A program made the position numbers and the translations under genes. 64,000 nucleotides of DNA from Saprolegnia diclina VS20 (lineage: Eukaryota; Oomycota; Saprolegniomycetes; Saprolegniales; Saprolegniaceae): assembly GCF_000281045.1 (NCBI RefSeq), contig NW_008246070.1:676625-740624 (forward strand), in the 5' to 3' direction. Positions 53,809-64,000 of this stretch are shown here, piece by piece; within the stretch, counting starts at the first letter, position 1; each line of letters begins with the position of its first letter. The notes below the pieces were generated by a model that did no database searches, was not told the origin of the DNA, and worked only from the letters and a program-made list of their open reading frames with translations.

Positions 53809-56800
53809 ATGACAGCCACAAGAACAAAGTACGCTACCTTTGCGACGCCTGCGCCAGCGCACCCGGCTCGCTCGGCCAGCGCGGTTTCCCGTGCATTCTT
53901 TGCCTGGGCGCTACCGCTCATCTGCACGCCGCGCCAGCTGCATCTCGACGACGTGTGGCCCCTCGCACCCGAGACCACGTGCAGTGTCAATGCGGCGCCG
54001 CTCGCTGAGGCGTACGCCGCGTCGTCGTCGGTCGTCTCGGCGTTTCTGCGCGTGTATGGCTGGTCGTACTTTTGGATGGGACTGCTGGGCTTGCTATTGC
54101 GACTGATGGAACTCGCGGGACCCATGGTCTTGAACCAAGTCGTCGGCGCTGTCGACGCGCCGTCCACGCTGTACCAATCGGTGGGCCTCCTCTTTCTCTC
54201 GATGACGTCGCATGCGTTCCTCTATGCGCACTGCGTCGTCCTCGAAGAAACCACAGTCCTGAGGTACGCTGCCTTCCAATGAAGATTCGAAGTGACGTTG
54301 TACTAGCTTTACGTCGGGCCTGAAGGGTCTTTTGTTCCAGAAGCTCCAACGACGCAGCCTGCTCGTCCAGGACGCGCCGGAACTCGCCAACCTCTACACT
54401 GCGGACCTTGAAACGGTCGAGTGGGGATTCCTCTCGCTTCTCAACGCTTGGATCTACCCGTGCCAGATCGCATGCATTGTGTACTTGCTCTACCGCGAAA
54501 TCGGCGCTGCGGTCTTTGCTGGCATCGCCGTCATCGTCCTCGCCATGACGATCGCTGGCTACATCTCGACGGTCGAAGCGACTGCGTACGACAACATTAG
54601 CACAGCTCGGGATGCGCGCATGAAGGCCGTCAAGGAGACATTTGGCTCCGTCCTCGTTCTCAAGCTTCAGGCGTGGGAGAACCAAGTGGCGGCCAAGCTC
54701 TCGACGCTCCGCTACACTGGTACCTACCATCTCTCTTCTCTCGCAACGTTTAGCATACTTGTTGTAGAGCTGCTGTACGTCTGGCACTTATTGCGCGCGG
54801 GCGCGGGCGGGACGTTGTGCATGTACGCTGCCCCATTGGGCGTCTCGGTCGCCTCGTTCGTCTGCTACACGCTGGTGCTTGGACACGCGCTGACGCCGGC
54901 CAAAGTCTTTACGTCCATTGCTCTCTTCCGCATGCTGCAAGAGCCGATGACGCAAGCCCCGGACAACATTACGGCTGCCATCGAAGGCTGGACTGCGATT
55001 CGCCGCATCGGTGAATTCCTTGGTCAGCCCGAGAAGCCGGCGGCGCCTCCTGTCTTGCCCACGCCCCGCGAGGTGCGAGCCTTCGTCTTGTATGGGCTTG
55101 GTCTTATGCAGTCTCTACTAGGTGGTCATGGCCATGGAAGCAGTGGATGCGTCGTGGGACAACACCACTGTCCATCTCGCCAAGCTCCAACTGAGTGTTC
55201 GCAGAGGCGATTTGGTGGTTGTCCACGGCAAGGTCGGCAGTGGCAAGTCGTCGTTGTGCTTGGCGCTGCTCGGCGAGATGCATGTCCTCTCTGGCCGGAT
55301 GGCGGTCCATGGGCGCATTGCCTACTGCCCCCAAGAGCCGTGGATCCAGCACATGAGTCTCCGCGACAACATCCTCTTTGGTCGGCCGTTCGAAGCGGAC
55401 CGGTACGCTTCCGTCGTCAACGCGTGCGGCCTCGTCGCTGACTTTGCCCAAATGACATTTGGTGACCGTACGCTCGCCAGCGCCAAGGGCGCCAACCTCA
55501 GCGGCGGTCAAAAAGCTCGCCTCGGTCTCGCTCGCGCTGTCTACAGCGACGCCGACATCCTTCTCCTGGACGCACCCTTGGCCGCCATTGACGCGGTCGT
55601 GCAAAAAGAGATTCTCGTACGTCTCTCGAATCAAAGGTTGCGATGTTATTGTGGATCTAGACCAAGTGTATTTTGTCACTTCTCGCGACCAAAACCGTGG
55701 TGCTCGTCACGCACAACCGCGACATCATCGACTCGGCGCACGTCAACCAAGTCGTCGAGATGCACGATGGCGCGATCGTAGCTTGTGCGCAGCGCTTGCC
55801 GTCGGCGCCGCCAGGCCCGCTCCATGCCGTCGCGCCAGAGATCGCCGTCGCCGCCAGCGACCACTGGGACACGTACTTTCAGGACGCAATGGAGGCCGAG
55901 ACCGAGGACGACGAGCACCGCGAAGAGGGCCAGGTCGCGGGCCACGTTTTTACTCAGTTTTTGACGGCGTGCGGTGGCGCGCCCACGATCGCGCTTCTTC
56001 TTGGGAGTCAGCTGCTTTGGCAGGCGTTCCAGGTCGCGAGCGACGTGTGGCTCAGTCACTGGACTTCAACGGCCGAGGCCAACGATGATGCTGCGTACTA
56101 CCTCGGCGTCTACGGCAGCCTCTGCTTGGCCAGCATGCTCATGGTGCTCGTGCGTGCCATCACGATCGCAACGGCCAGTCTCCATGCCTCCAAGGGCCTC
56201 TTTGAGCGACTGACGGCGTCGCTCTTGCGGGCACCCATGTCGTTTTTCGACAAAACGCCCAGTGGTCGCATCCTCAACCGGTACGGCGATGACATGGCGA
56301 GCATCGACACGCAGCTGCCGTTCAACTACGGCTCGATTACTGCTTTTGCGGCCATCCTTGTCGCGTCGTTGGCTACGTCCATTTATGCCGTACGTACAGT
56401 CTCCCACTGCGGTGATGTCATGATTTGGAATAGGTGCGCTGGGCGGGTCTCTGCTTCATCCCGATCTTTGTTCTCTACTTCAAGCTCACGGCCTTGTACC
56501 TCCGGCCGTCGCGGGACCTCTCTCGCCTTGCCAAGACCACCGACTCGCCCGTGCTGAGCTTTCTCGACGAAATCGAACACGGTACGACCGTCATCGCCTA
56601 AATTCTCATGTCTCATGCACGAGGATTAGGGTTTGTGACAGTGCGCGCGTTTGGCGACGTGTACACGGCCAAGCAAGCGGCACGCCACGCCCACCACGTC
56701 GACATGAACATGCGCGTTGCGCTCGCCAAGATCATTGTCGACGAGTGGTTCGAGCTCATGGTGCAGCTCTCTGGCACGGCCGTCGTCATGGTTGTCGCCC

Positions 56801-57744
56801 TCAGCCTTGTTTACTTGCGCTCGTATCTCTCGGCAGGCACGGTCGGTCTCGCGTTCAACTACATTTTGGTCGCCAACGCGCATTTGGCCGCCCTTGTCCA
56901 GGGCTGGTCGCGCCTGGAGCTCAACATGGTGTCGCCCGAACGCGTCCTCGAGTATTGCGACGTGCCGTCCGAAGACGACGTAGTACCAACGTCCCTTGTC
57001 GTGAGCGACGACTGGCACCTCGCGCGCGGCGACATTGGCTTTGCGAATGTCGCTTTTCGGTACAAACCCTCGGCCGACTTGGTGCTGCGACACGTCTCGT
57101 TTGAGATTGCGTCGGGCGAGAAGATTGGCATTGTCGGCCGCACGGGCGCCGGCAAGTCGAGTCTGGCCATGGCGCTCTTCCGGCTCTACCCGCTCGCGTG
57201 CGGTGCCATTTCTATTGACGGGCGCGACATTGCGTCTCTCTCGCTGCCCACGCTGCGTCGCCAGATCTCGATCATTCCGCAAAGCCCGATCCTCTTCAAA
57301 GGCTCGTTGCGCTCGTACTTGGATCCCTTCCACGTTGCCACCGACGACGCTCTCTACGCGGCGTTGCAAAAGGTCCAGCTCTCTGCGGCCTCGCTGCAGG
57401 ACGAGGCCGGCGACAGCTGGAGCGTCGGCGAGCGTCAAATGCTGTGCTTGGCGCGAGCACTGCTTGCGCGAGCCCGGGTTGTGGTCTTGGACGAAGCGAC
57501 GGCCGCGATCGATCATGCGACGGATCTCCACCTCCAAGAGGTCATTGCGACGGCTTTTCAGAGCGCTACGGTACTCACGATCGCCCACCGCCTCCACACG
57601 GTCGTCAACTCGGACCGCGTCCTCGTGCTTGAGGCGGGGCAGGTCGTTGCGTTCGGCGCCCCACGCGCGCTCGTCCAAGACACTGGCAGCGTCTTCTACA
57701 ACCTCGCAAAAGACGGCGGCGTGCTGGACCTCCTCCTGCAGTAG
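53809..57744 (+). CDS. ABC transporter, subfamily C (MRP-type), tandem copy A
   Basis: Start MTATRTKYATFATPAPAHPA. Conceptual splicing gives TMD1-NBD1-TMD2-NBD2. Clear joins: TVL|SFTSGLKGLLFQKLQRRS (intron ~54264-54306), STLRYT|ELLYVWHLLR (~54722-54767), PTPRE|VVMAMEAVDASWD (~55073-55121), QKEIL|TKCILSLLATKTVVLVTHN (~55618-55662), IYA|VRWAGLCFIP (~56389-56434), EH|GFVTVRAFGD (~56583-56629). NBD1: Walker A GKVGSGKSSLCLALL, LSGGQKARLGLARAVY, Walker B ILLLDAPLAAID, where Ala replaces the usual second Asp. NBD2: Walker A GRTGAGKSSLAMALF, WSVGERQMLCLARALL, VVVLDEATAAID. It ends ..KDGGVLDLLLQ. The closer match is canonical MRP-type, not the ABCC10-like pair. NBD1 probably binds but hydrolyses ATP poorly. 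Confidence 0.93.
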
Positions 57745-58077
57745 GTGCTCCAAACGAGCGAGGAACTCGATACTACAATGAGTTGTCCCCTGCACCCTAT
57801 TCCCATGTTCTCTTTAGTCATCGTTGAAGCTGGAAACAGCAATCCTTGGTCCACTACACAATACACGGCTGCCCACGTTGGCGGCGAGTCTCCACGCCAC
57901 CCGTCGCTAGAGATGCAAGACCGGCGGGGAGCGACCACAGTAGTGGCGTGCCCGCTCTTGGTGCGTTTTGATTGGCGATCGGACGTGGCGCCACGTGCTG
58001 CCTTCGAAGTTCGGATCTCGAAGTGCAAATTCGCATCGGATTGTGGCTGCCACTCCACTGCTGCCACTCTGATCTTG
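57745..58077. other. Spacer between two ABCC genes
   Basis: 333 bp; holds the 3' end of the first and the promoter of the second same-strand ABC gene. No feature recognised. Confidence 0.35.
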
Positions 58078-61000
58078 ATGATGGGCGGCTGGTGGCCATC
58101 CTACTGCGACGCGATGGACTGCGCCCACGCAGCGCTGCTGGACGGTACCGCGTGACGCCGAATCGCGTGGTCTGACTATGGCATGCGCGTCTAGGACTCG
58201 CCGTGCTCTTCATGCTCGCCTGCATGCTTCGCATGCGCACGCTCGTCGCAGGCCGCTGTGCTCGCATCGAGCGCCCGTGGCTCCGCCTCAAGTACGCGCT
58301 CGCGGTACTTCAAGTGTTTTTGTGCATTGCGTTCTTCGCCATCAACAGCATGCTGCACCGCATGACGACGCCGTCGCAGGTAGGCCCACGCAGCGTCGAC
58401 CTTACGGACTTACGGATGATGCATGATGGCGTACGCCTAGGACATCAACCTGACAGCGCAAGGCGTCGCGTGGGCCTTTTATGCCGCGATCTTGCTCGAC
58501 GACGGGGAGACCGCGTGGCTGCGCCTGCTCGTGGTCGCTCGCGGCGCGTTGGCAGGGCACGTGGTGTACCAATCGGGGGCACCTCGCATCGAGCGCTACG
58601 ACCATGTCTGTCTCGCCAGTGTGCACAGCGCCACGCTCACTCTCGGGTGCTTGGCACTCTTGCCCGCGATGGCGCGTCGTCCTTCTGACGCAGCAAGCCC
58701 ATACGATCACGCATCCTTAACGTCGCGACTGCTGTACCTCTGGGTCTCGCCCTTCGTGACGCTCGGTTTACGCCGGCGCTTTGAAATGGCCGACATTCCG
58801 CCGCTGCCGCGCGTCGACCACACGGCGTCTGCCAGCCACGCCTTCCAGTCGGCGCTTTTGCGTGAACGCCGGCGGTCGTCGCCGTCTTTTTTCCGGCTTC
58901 TCCGCCAATTGTACGGCTGGCAAGTCGTCGGGTTTGGTCTCTGGTCGGCGTGCAACAAGCTCCTTTCGCTTGCGAGTCCGTTCCTCATCAAAGTCAACCT
59001 TCGTTTGTATCAACTTCTGTTTCAATCTATCGCGTAGGAATTTCTCGAGTGGGCCGAGCACCCGACACCGTCACGCGGCTACGTGTTGGCCGGCGCCATC
59101 TGCGGCCAAGCCGTCCTCAGCGCACTCTCCGGTTCCCAATATGGTACGAAACATCCTTATATAACCATATATGGCGTATGGTCCTAGGCTTGGCGTGGAC
59201 GCGCTTTGACATTCGGCTGCGCGCGGGCCTCATGGCTGCCATTTACGGCCGGACGCTCGAGCTCTCGGCAAGCGAGAAGGCCGCGCACGGCATTGGCCGT
59301 CTGACCAACTACGTGTCTGTGGACCTCGGCCGCCTCGTCGGCATGCCGGGCTCTGTGTTTGACATGGTTCTTATCCCGATGGAGATCGCGATTGCGCTCT
59401 ACCTCCTCGGGCGCGAGGTCTCGTACGCGTTTGTCGCGGGACTCGTTGTGCTGGGCGTCATGCTGCCGATTCAAACGGTGCTTGGCGCGACGCTCCAACG
59501 CGTCACACGCGCCATGCTCTCCTTCCGCGACGACCGCGTCGAGTGGAGCTCGATGCTGCTCCAAGGCGTGCGCGTGCTCAAGGTAAATTCGTTGTATCAA
59601 GTTGATATTATGTTGGGCTCAAACGCGACTAGCTCTTGGCATGGACCGACGTCTACCTGGAGAAAATGCAAGCCGCGCGGTCCCTCGAGATGCAGCGTCT
59701 CCGCGTGCGCAAGTACCTCGATGCGCTCTGCGTCGTATTTTGGGCGTCGACGCCGGTCATTGTCCAGTCGTCGGTCTTTGTCGCCGTCATCTACGCAGGT
59801 CATGACCTCACGGCCGCGAATGCGTTCACAGCGATTGCGCTCCTCGACCGGCTCATCTTCCCCATGAACTACTTTCCATGGATCATCAACGGCTTCTTGG
59901 AGGCCCGCGTCTCGGCGCTGCGTCTCCGCGCCTTCCTCTTCCCGACCGCCCGTCCGTCGGCCGCCATTTTGGAGGCGCCGGACGGCGGTCGCACGACCTT
60001 CTTGTGGCGCGACTGCGAGTTTGCGTGGACGGCATCGAACGACGAGACCCGCGATCTCTCGACACCGCTCTTGACGCCCGACGCTACCATGTTCGAGGTG
60101 CGCTTGGACCATCTCACGCTGCAGAAAGGCGATGTGCTCGTGCTCACGGGGCCCGTCGGCTGCGGCAAAACGTCGCTGCTTCTGGCGCTTCTCGGCGAGA
60201 TGCCGCTCGTGCACGGCGACCGCTTTGCACCCCGGGGCGCCCGCGTGTCGTATGCGCCCCAAACCCCGTGGCTCTTCCCTGCCTCGATCCGGCGCAACGT
60301 GACCCTCGTGCCCGACGACGACCATATCGATGACGCGCTCTACGAGAAGGTTCTTTCTGCGTGCTGCCTCGACGTCGACTTCTCATCGCAGCCGCTCGGC
60401 GACCGCACGCTCTTGAGCGAAGACGGCGCCAACTTGAGCGGCGGCCAGCGCCTCCGCGTCGGGCTTGCGCGCGCCTTGTACCAGCGCGCGGCCTTGTACC
60501 TCTTGGACGACTGCTTGAGCGGCCTCGACACATTGACGGCGACCAATGTGCTCTCGCGACTGCACACGGTGCTGCCAGACGATGCAGCGCTCGTGTTGGC
60601 GACGCACGCCGTCGGGCTTCTCGGTTCATTTCGCTGCAGCGCGATTCTGGTGCTCGACCAAGGCCGTATCGCCCAGCTCGGCACGTACGACGAGCTGGCT
60701 ACAACAGGCACCTTTCACGCGCTGCTGCAGCACATACAAGGCAGCGACGCGCGTGCCAATGACTGCGTATCCGACGACGTTGCTATCACAGCGCACGAGG
60801 CCGAGGCGTCGGATGCGACCGAGACGGAAGAGCACCGCGAAAATGGCGCCGTGGCCGCCTCGGTACGCGTCGACACAAAGGACGGACGATGCATCTCCAA
60901 TGATTGTAGGTGTGGCGACAGTACGCCTCGGCCATGGGCTGGCACGTCGCGCTTGGTCTCTTTCTGGCGGTCGTGGCCATGCAAGTGACGCGCAACGGAC

Positions 61001-62680
61001 TCGACTACTGGGTCGCCTCGTACGTCTCGGGGCACGCGATGCCGGCCATGACGTTTGCGAATGGCCTCTTGATCCTCACCGGCGTCAACATTGCGGCGGT
61101 GGCGTGCCGCGCCTTCCTCTTTGCGTATGGCGGTCTCCGCGCTGCCAACCGCCTGTATGCGTCGCTCGTGCAGCACCTCTTCCACGCGCCACTGGCGTTC
61201 TTTCACGTCACACCGACGGGACGCATCTTGAACCGGCTCAGCGGCGACACGTACGGCGTCGACGAGTCGCTGCCGTTCATTCTCAACATTTGCATCAAAG
61301 ACGCGGCCGAGATGCTCGGGACGCTGTGTATTCTGCTGCTGACGACGCCGCTCGTACTGCTGCTGCTGCTTCCGCTCTCGCTCGTCTACGGCCGCGTCCA
61401 GCAGTGGTATCGACCGACGTCGCGGCACGTGCGGCGCTTGGACGCCGTCGCGCAGTCGCCGCTGCTCATGCACTTTCACGCAACGCTAAACGGCCTCTCG
61501 GTGCTCCGTGGCCTGCAGTGCCACATGCGCTGGTACCACGAGTACCTCACGCTCCTCAACAACTCACAAAGGATGAGTTTTCTGAGTGCAAACGCGAGCG
61601 CGTGGTTTGGGCTGCGCCTCGACGCGCTTGGCGTCGTGCTCACGTCGGCCATCGGCGTCTACGCCGCCGTCATGTCGCACCTCGGGGCGCCCGTGCCGTC
61701 CGGGACTCTCGGCCTCCTCCTGATCTACGCGCTGCCGATCGTCGGCAAGTGCAACGCGATCCTCGGCAGCTTGATCGCGACCGAGCAAAACATGATTGCG
61801 GTCGAGCGTGTCCTGGAATACGCGTCGTTGCTGCCCGAAGTCGACGGCGCGTCGCCGATGCTGCCGACGTGGCCCAGCAACGGCGTCGTGCGCTATGACA
61901 ACGTTCGAGTCGCGTATGGAGACGACAACCAAGCGGCGCTCGGTCCGCTCACGATATCACTCCGCGCCAAGGAGAAGGTGGGCATTTGCGGTCGCACGGG
62001 CGCCGGCAAGAGCTCGTTTCTGCACGCGCTCTTCCGCGCGATGCCGTACGCCGGCCGCATCACGATCGACAACGTGGACATCGCGTCCATGTCGCTCTCG
62101 ACGCTCCGGAGTGCGCTCTGCTTCGTGCCACAAGAGGCGATGCTCTTCCGCGGCACGCTGCGCTCGAATCTCGATCCCTTCGGAGACGCCGACGACAGCG
62201 CGATTTGGGACGCGTTGCGGCGGTGCTGCCTCGACGCCGTCGTTCGGTCGTGGCCGCTCCAGCTCGAGACGCCAGTGACCGGCGACGACGACAAGCTAAG
62301 CCGCGGCCAAGCAGCGCTAATCAACATCGCGCGCGCCGTCTTGCGAAAATCCAAAGTCGTGTGCATCGACGAGGCAACGGCCAGCATCGACCACGCCACC
62401 GAAGCCATCGTCCAAGAGGTATATCTGTAGACAGTATATGTGCAGACGACGCTCTCCTATGTAGACGCTGCGCAGTGTCTTTGAGGACGCCACCGTGCTC
62501 ACGGTCGCCCACCGCATGCATACGATCCTCAACTGCGACCGCGTCCTCGTGCTCGACCACGGCCACGTCGTCGAGTGGGACACCCCCGCGGCGCTTCTAA
62601 GTAACCCGGCGGGGCAGTTTACCAAGCTTGTCCAGCCTGCTGCCACGTCACCCAGTACCCTAAACACTGCAAATCGCTAA
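58078..62680 (+). CDS. ABC transporter, subfamily C (MRP-type), ABCC10-like, tandem copy B
   Basis: The start MMGGWWPSYCDAMDCAHAAL matches the N-terminal style of the minus-strand ABCC (YCGAVDC). First joins: LLDG|LAVLFMLACMLRMRTL and TTPSQ|DINLTAQGVAWAFYAAI. TMD1 follows (MVLGLAWTRFDIRLRAGLMA, LTNYVSVDLGRLVGMPGSVF). NBD1: Walker [47 protein letters not shown]2 starts VWRQYASAMGWHVALG after an intron near 60860-60909. NBD2: Walker [44 protein letters not shown]. The final intron (~62420-62463) joins [22 protein letters not shown], ending ..SPSTLNTANR. The Gln/Arg changes in the NBD2 signature (LSRGQ) also occur as LSQGQ in the minus-strand gene, marking the two as paralogs. Confidence 0.93.
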
Positions 62681-62774
62681 AAACAGAGTGTACATTCTGG
62701 ATTGAAACGCCGGTTGTTGTCACCACACGTCTCTCCCGCCACGCGAGCAGCGACCTCTGCCACAGTCGAATACG

Positions 62775-63203
62775 ATGGAGAAGGTTCCCGCGGCGCTGGT
62801 CCACGACGGCCTCCTTCCCTTTCTCGATGCGTCGTCGCTTGGACGGCTGGGCGCGACAAGCCGCTCGTGGCGCGACCAAGTGGCCTCGGCGCCTGCGTGG
62901 CGCACCTGCCTCCAGCGTCACTTTGGTGTCCATGTCGACGTCTATGGCGCGCGCGACCCGACGCTGTGGCAGCGCGTCATGGCCACCCTTGTCGCCGACG
63001 CCCGAAAGCTCCAGCACGCGGTGGTCGCCGACGACGTCCTCGTGATTGCAGCCGCGACAGCGCCGCTGCTACCCGCTTCGGGGGCGGCCATTCGCCAAGA
63101 GATCGTGCTCATGCAGGGCTTGCGCCGGTTCCCCACTGACGCGAACCTCATTGCCGCGTACGCCACCGCGATTCGGCAGCAGCTACTGCTTGTACAAATA
63201 TAG
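62775..63203 (+). CDS. Small F-box protein (142 aa)
   Basis: Single-exon gene. An F-box motif lies at residues ~4-45: VPAALVHDGLLPFLDASSLG, RLGATSRSWRDQVASAPAWR, then TCLQRHFGVHVDVYGARDPT. The C-terminal ~80 residues are helical with no recognisable substrate-binding repeat. F-box proteins recruit substrates to SCF ubiquitin ligases through Skp1; the target is unknown. Its stop is 32 bp from that of the convergent MAP kinase gene. Confidence 0.8.
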   Translation: MEKVPAALVHDGLLPFLDASSLGRLGATSRSWRDQVASAPAWRTCLQRHFGVHVDVYGARDPTLWQRVMATLVADARKLQHAVVADDVLVIAAATAPLLPASGAAIRQEIVLMQGLRRFPTDANLIAAYATAIRQQLLLVQI

Positions 63204-63235
63204 ACCCGTGTTGATTTTCCTACAAACTAGAGCGC

Positions 63236-64000
63236 TTACACGATGGCGTCGCCACTCGGGCCGTCGCCTTCCTCGAGCGTCTCGGGGTGGAAGTGGCAGA
63301 CGTCCTCAAAGATGAGCTCTTGCAGCTTCTTGCGCGTGAGCTCGCAGTCTTCAAAGCTAAAGTCGAACGGCACCGGGCACGTCGTCTCGACCGACGCATC
63401 GCGCACTTGGGCCAAGTACGGATGCTCGAGCGCATCCTCAATCGAGATGCGCGTGCGCGGGTCAAAGCTCAGCATCTTCTCGAGGAGGTCGAGGCAGAGC
63501 GACGTGGCGCGCGGGTAGATCGACGAGAGCGGCACGCGCGGCTTCTTGGGTTGCCGCAAGATGAACCGCTTCGCCTTTGGGTTGGTGATAAAGTCGAGCT
63601 GCTCCTCTTCCGGCGACCCCACCACGTCCATGATGATCTTGAGCTGGTGGAGGTAGTCCTGGCCAGGAAAGAGCGGCCGCCGGCCAATCATCTCGGCCAA
63701 GATGCACCCGATCGCCCACACGTCCATGGGCTTGTCGTACTTGGACGAGAGGAGGAGCTCCGGCGCGCGGTACCAGCGCGTCACGACGTACTCGGTCAGA
63801 CCGGCGTCGACACCGTTCACGCCGCGCGCGAGGCCAAAGTCGCAGAGCTTGACGTCGCAGTCCGAGTTGACCAGAATGTTGCTCGGCTTCAAATCGCGGT
63901 GCAGCACTTCGGCCGAGTGCACGTACTTGATCGCGACCAGCATCTGGTACAAAAAGTACTGAATGTGGTCGTCCGTGATCGACTGGTTCGAGTGAATCAC
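63236..64000 (-). CDS. MAP kinase (TEY type), partial: N-lobe lies outside the window
   Basis: The C-terminal 254 residues of an ERK-type kinase are encoded, open at the window edge. Visible: catalytic loop HRDLKPSNILVNSDCDVKLC, DFGLARGVNGVDAGL, activation motif TEYVVTRWYRAPELLLSS (Thr-Glu-Tyr dual phosphorylation site), KYDKPMDVWAIGCILAEMIG, GRRPLFPGQDYLHQLKIIMD, LLEKMLSFDPRTRISIEDAL, and the C-terminal extension LQELIFEDVCHF ending ..EGDGPSGDAIV. The acidic FDFSFEDCELT region resembles the common docking and L16 region. All catalytic C-lobe residues are present, and no intron is seen in this part. It acts downstream of a MAPK kinase; upstream pathway unknown. Confidence 0.95.
   Translation of the reverse strand: MIHSNQSITDDHIQYFLYQMLVAIKYVHSAEVLHRDLKPSNILVNSDCDVKLCDFGLARGVNGVDAGLTEYVVTRWYRAPELLLSSKYDKPMDVWAIGCILAEMIGRRPLFPGQDYLHQLKIIMDVVGSPEEEQLDFITNPKAKRFILRQPKKPRVPLSSIYPRATSLCLDLLEKMLSFDPRTRISIEDALEHPYLAQVRDASVETTCPVPFDFSFEDCELTRKKLQELIFEDVCHFHPETLEEGDGPSGDAIV

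Noticed and set aside
56626-57795. 389-codon minus-strand frame opposite ABCC copy A NBD2
   Set aside because: Antisense shadow; the plus strand has intact Walker A, signature and Walker B motifs.

Overview
The window is nuclear DNA of an oomycete. Saprolegniales (Saprolegnia/Achlya-like) is my best guess, inferred from the GC-rich, gene-dense sequence, the protein families present, and a splicing style in which almost every gene is cut by 34-54 nt GT..TAG introns. Because these introns shift or interrupt the reading frame, several genes (for example the Mpv17-family gene) only appear after conceptual splicing. All exon joins given here were read by eye, using frame continuity and family motifs. 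One assembly gap of 504 N lies at 49035-49538.

Layout. 1-12.5 kb: mostly cytoskeletal or flagellar-type genes: a CFAP97-domain protein, an ankyrin protein, a small coiled-coil protein, a tubulin-tyrosine-ligase-like (TTLL) glutamylase, and a tandem pair of EF-hand-like proteins with long disordered tails. 12.9-20.4 kb: membrane and organelle genes: a CLC chloride channel/transporter, an Mpv17/PMP22-family protein, the mitochondrial complex I assembly methyltransferase NDUFAF7, and an MFS transporter of the oxalate/formate antiporter type. 21.1-34.3 kb: four tandem long-chain acyl-CoA synthetases (ACSL), with a pogo-like DDE transposase gene lying antisense between the third and fourth copies. 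34.4-38.4 kb: a gene-poor, decayed stretch holding a possible Ulp1-like protease remnant.

38.5-43 kb: an ABCC (MRP-type) transporter on the minus strand. 43.6-51.3 kb: a PDZ-Rab GTPase fusion, a UBA5/ThiF-like protein that seems to lack the catalytic cysteine, a coiled-coil protein interrupted by the N gap, and the outer dynein arm docking protein ODAD1/CCDC114. 51.5-53.3 kb: a leucine-rich repeat protein. 53.8-62.7 kb: two further full-length ABCC transporters in tandem. 62.8-64 kb: a small F-box protein and the 3' part of a TEY-type MAP kinase that runs off the window.

Themes. Zoospore flagellum biology is well represented (ODAD1, TTLL, CFAP97-like, possibly the EF-hand pair). Lipid activation and transport expand by tandem duplication (ACSL x4, ABCC x3). 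Neighbouring genes are packed very tightly: convergent pairs overlap or lie 3-67 bp apart, and one divergent pair shares a 67-bp promoter.
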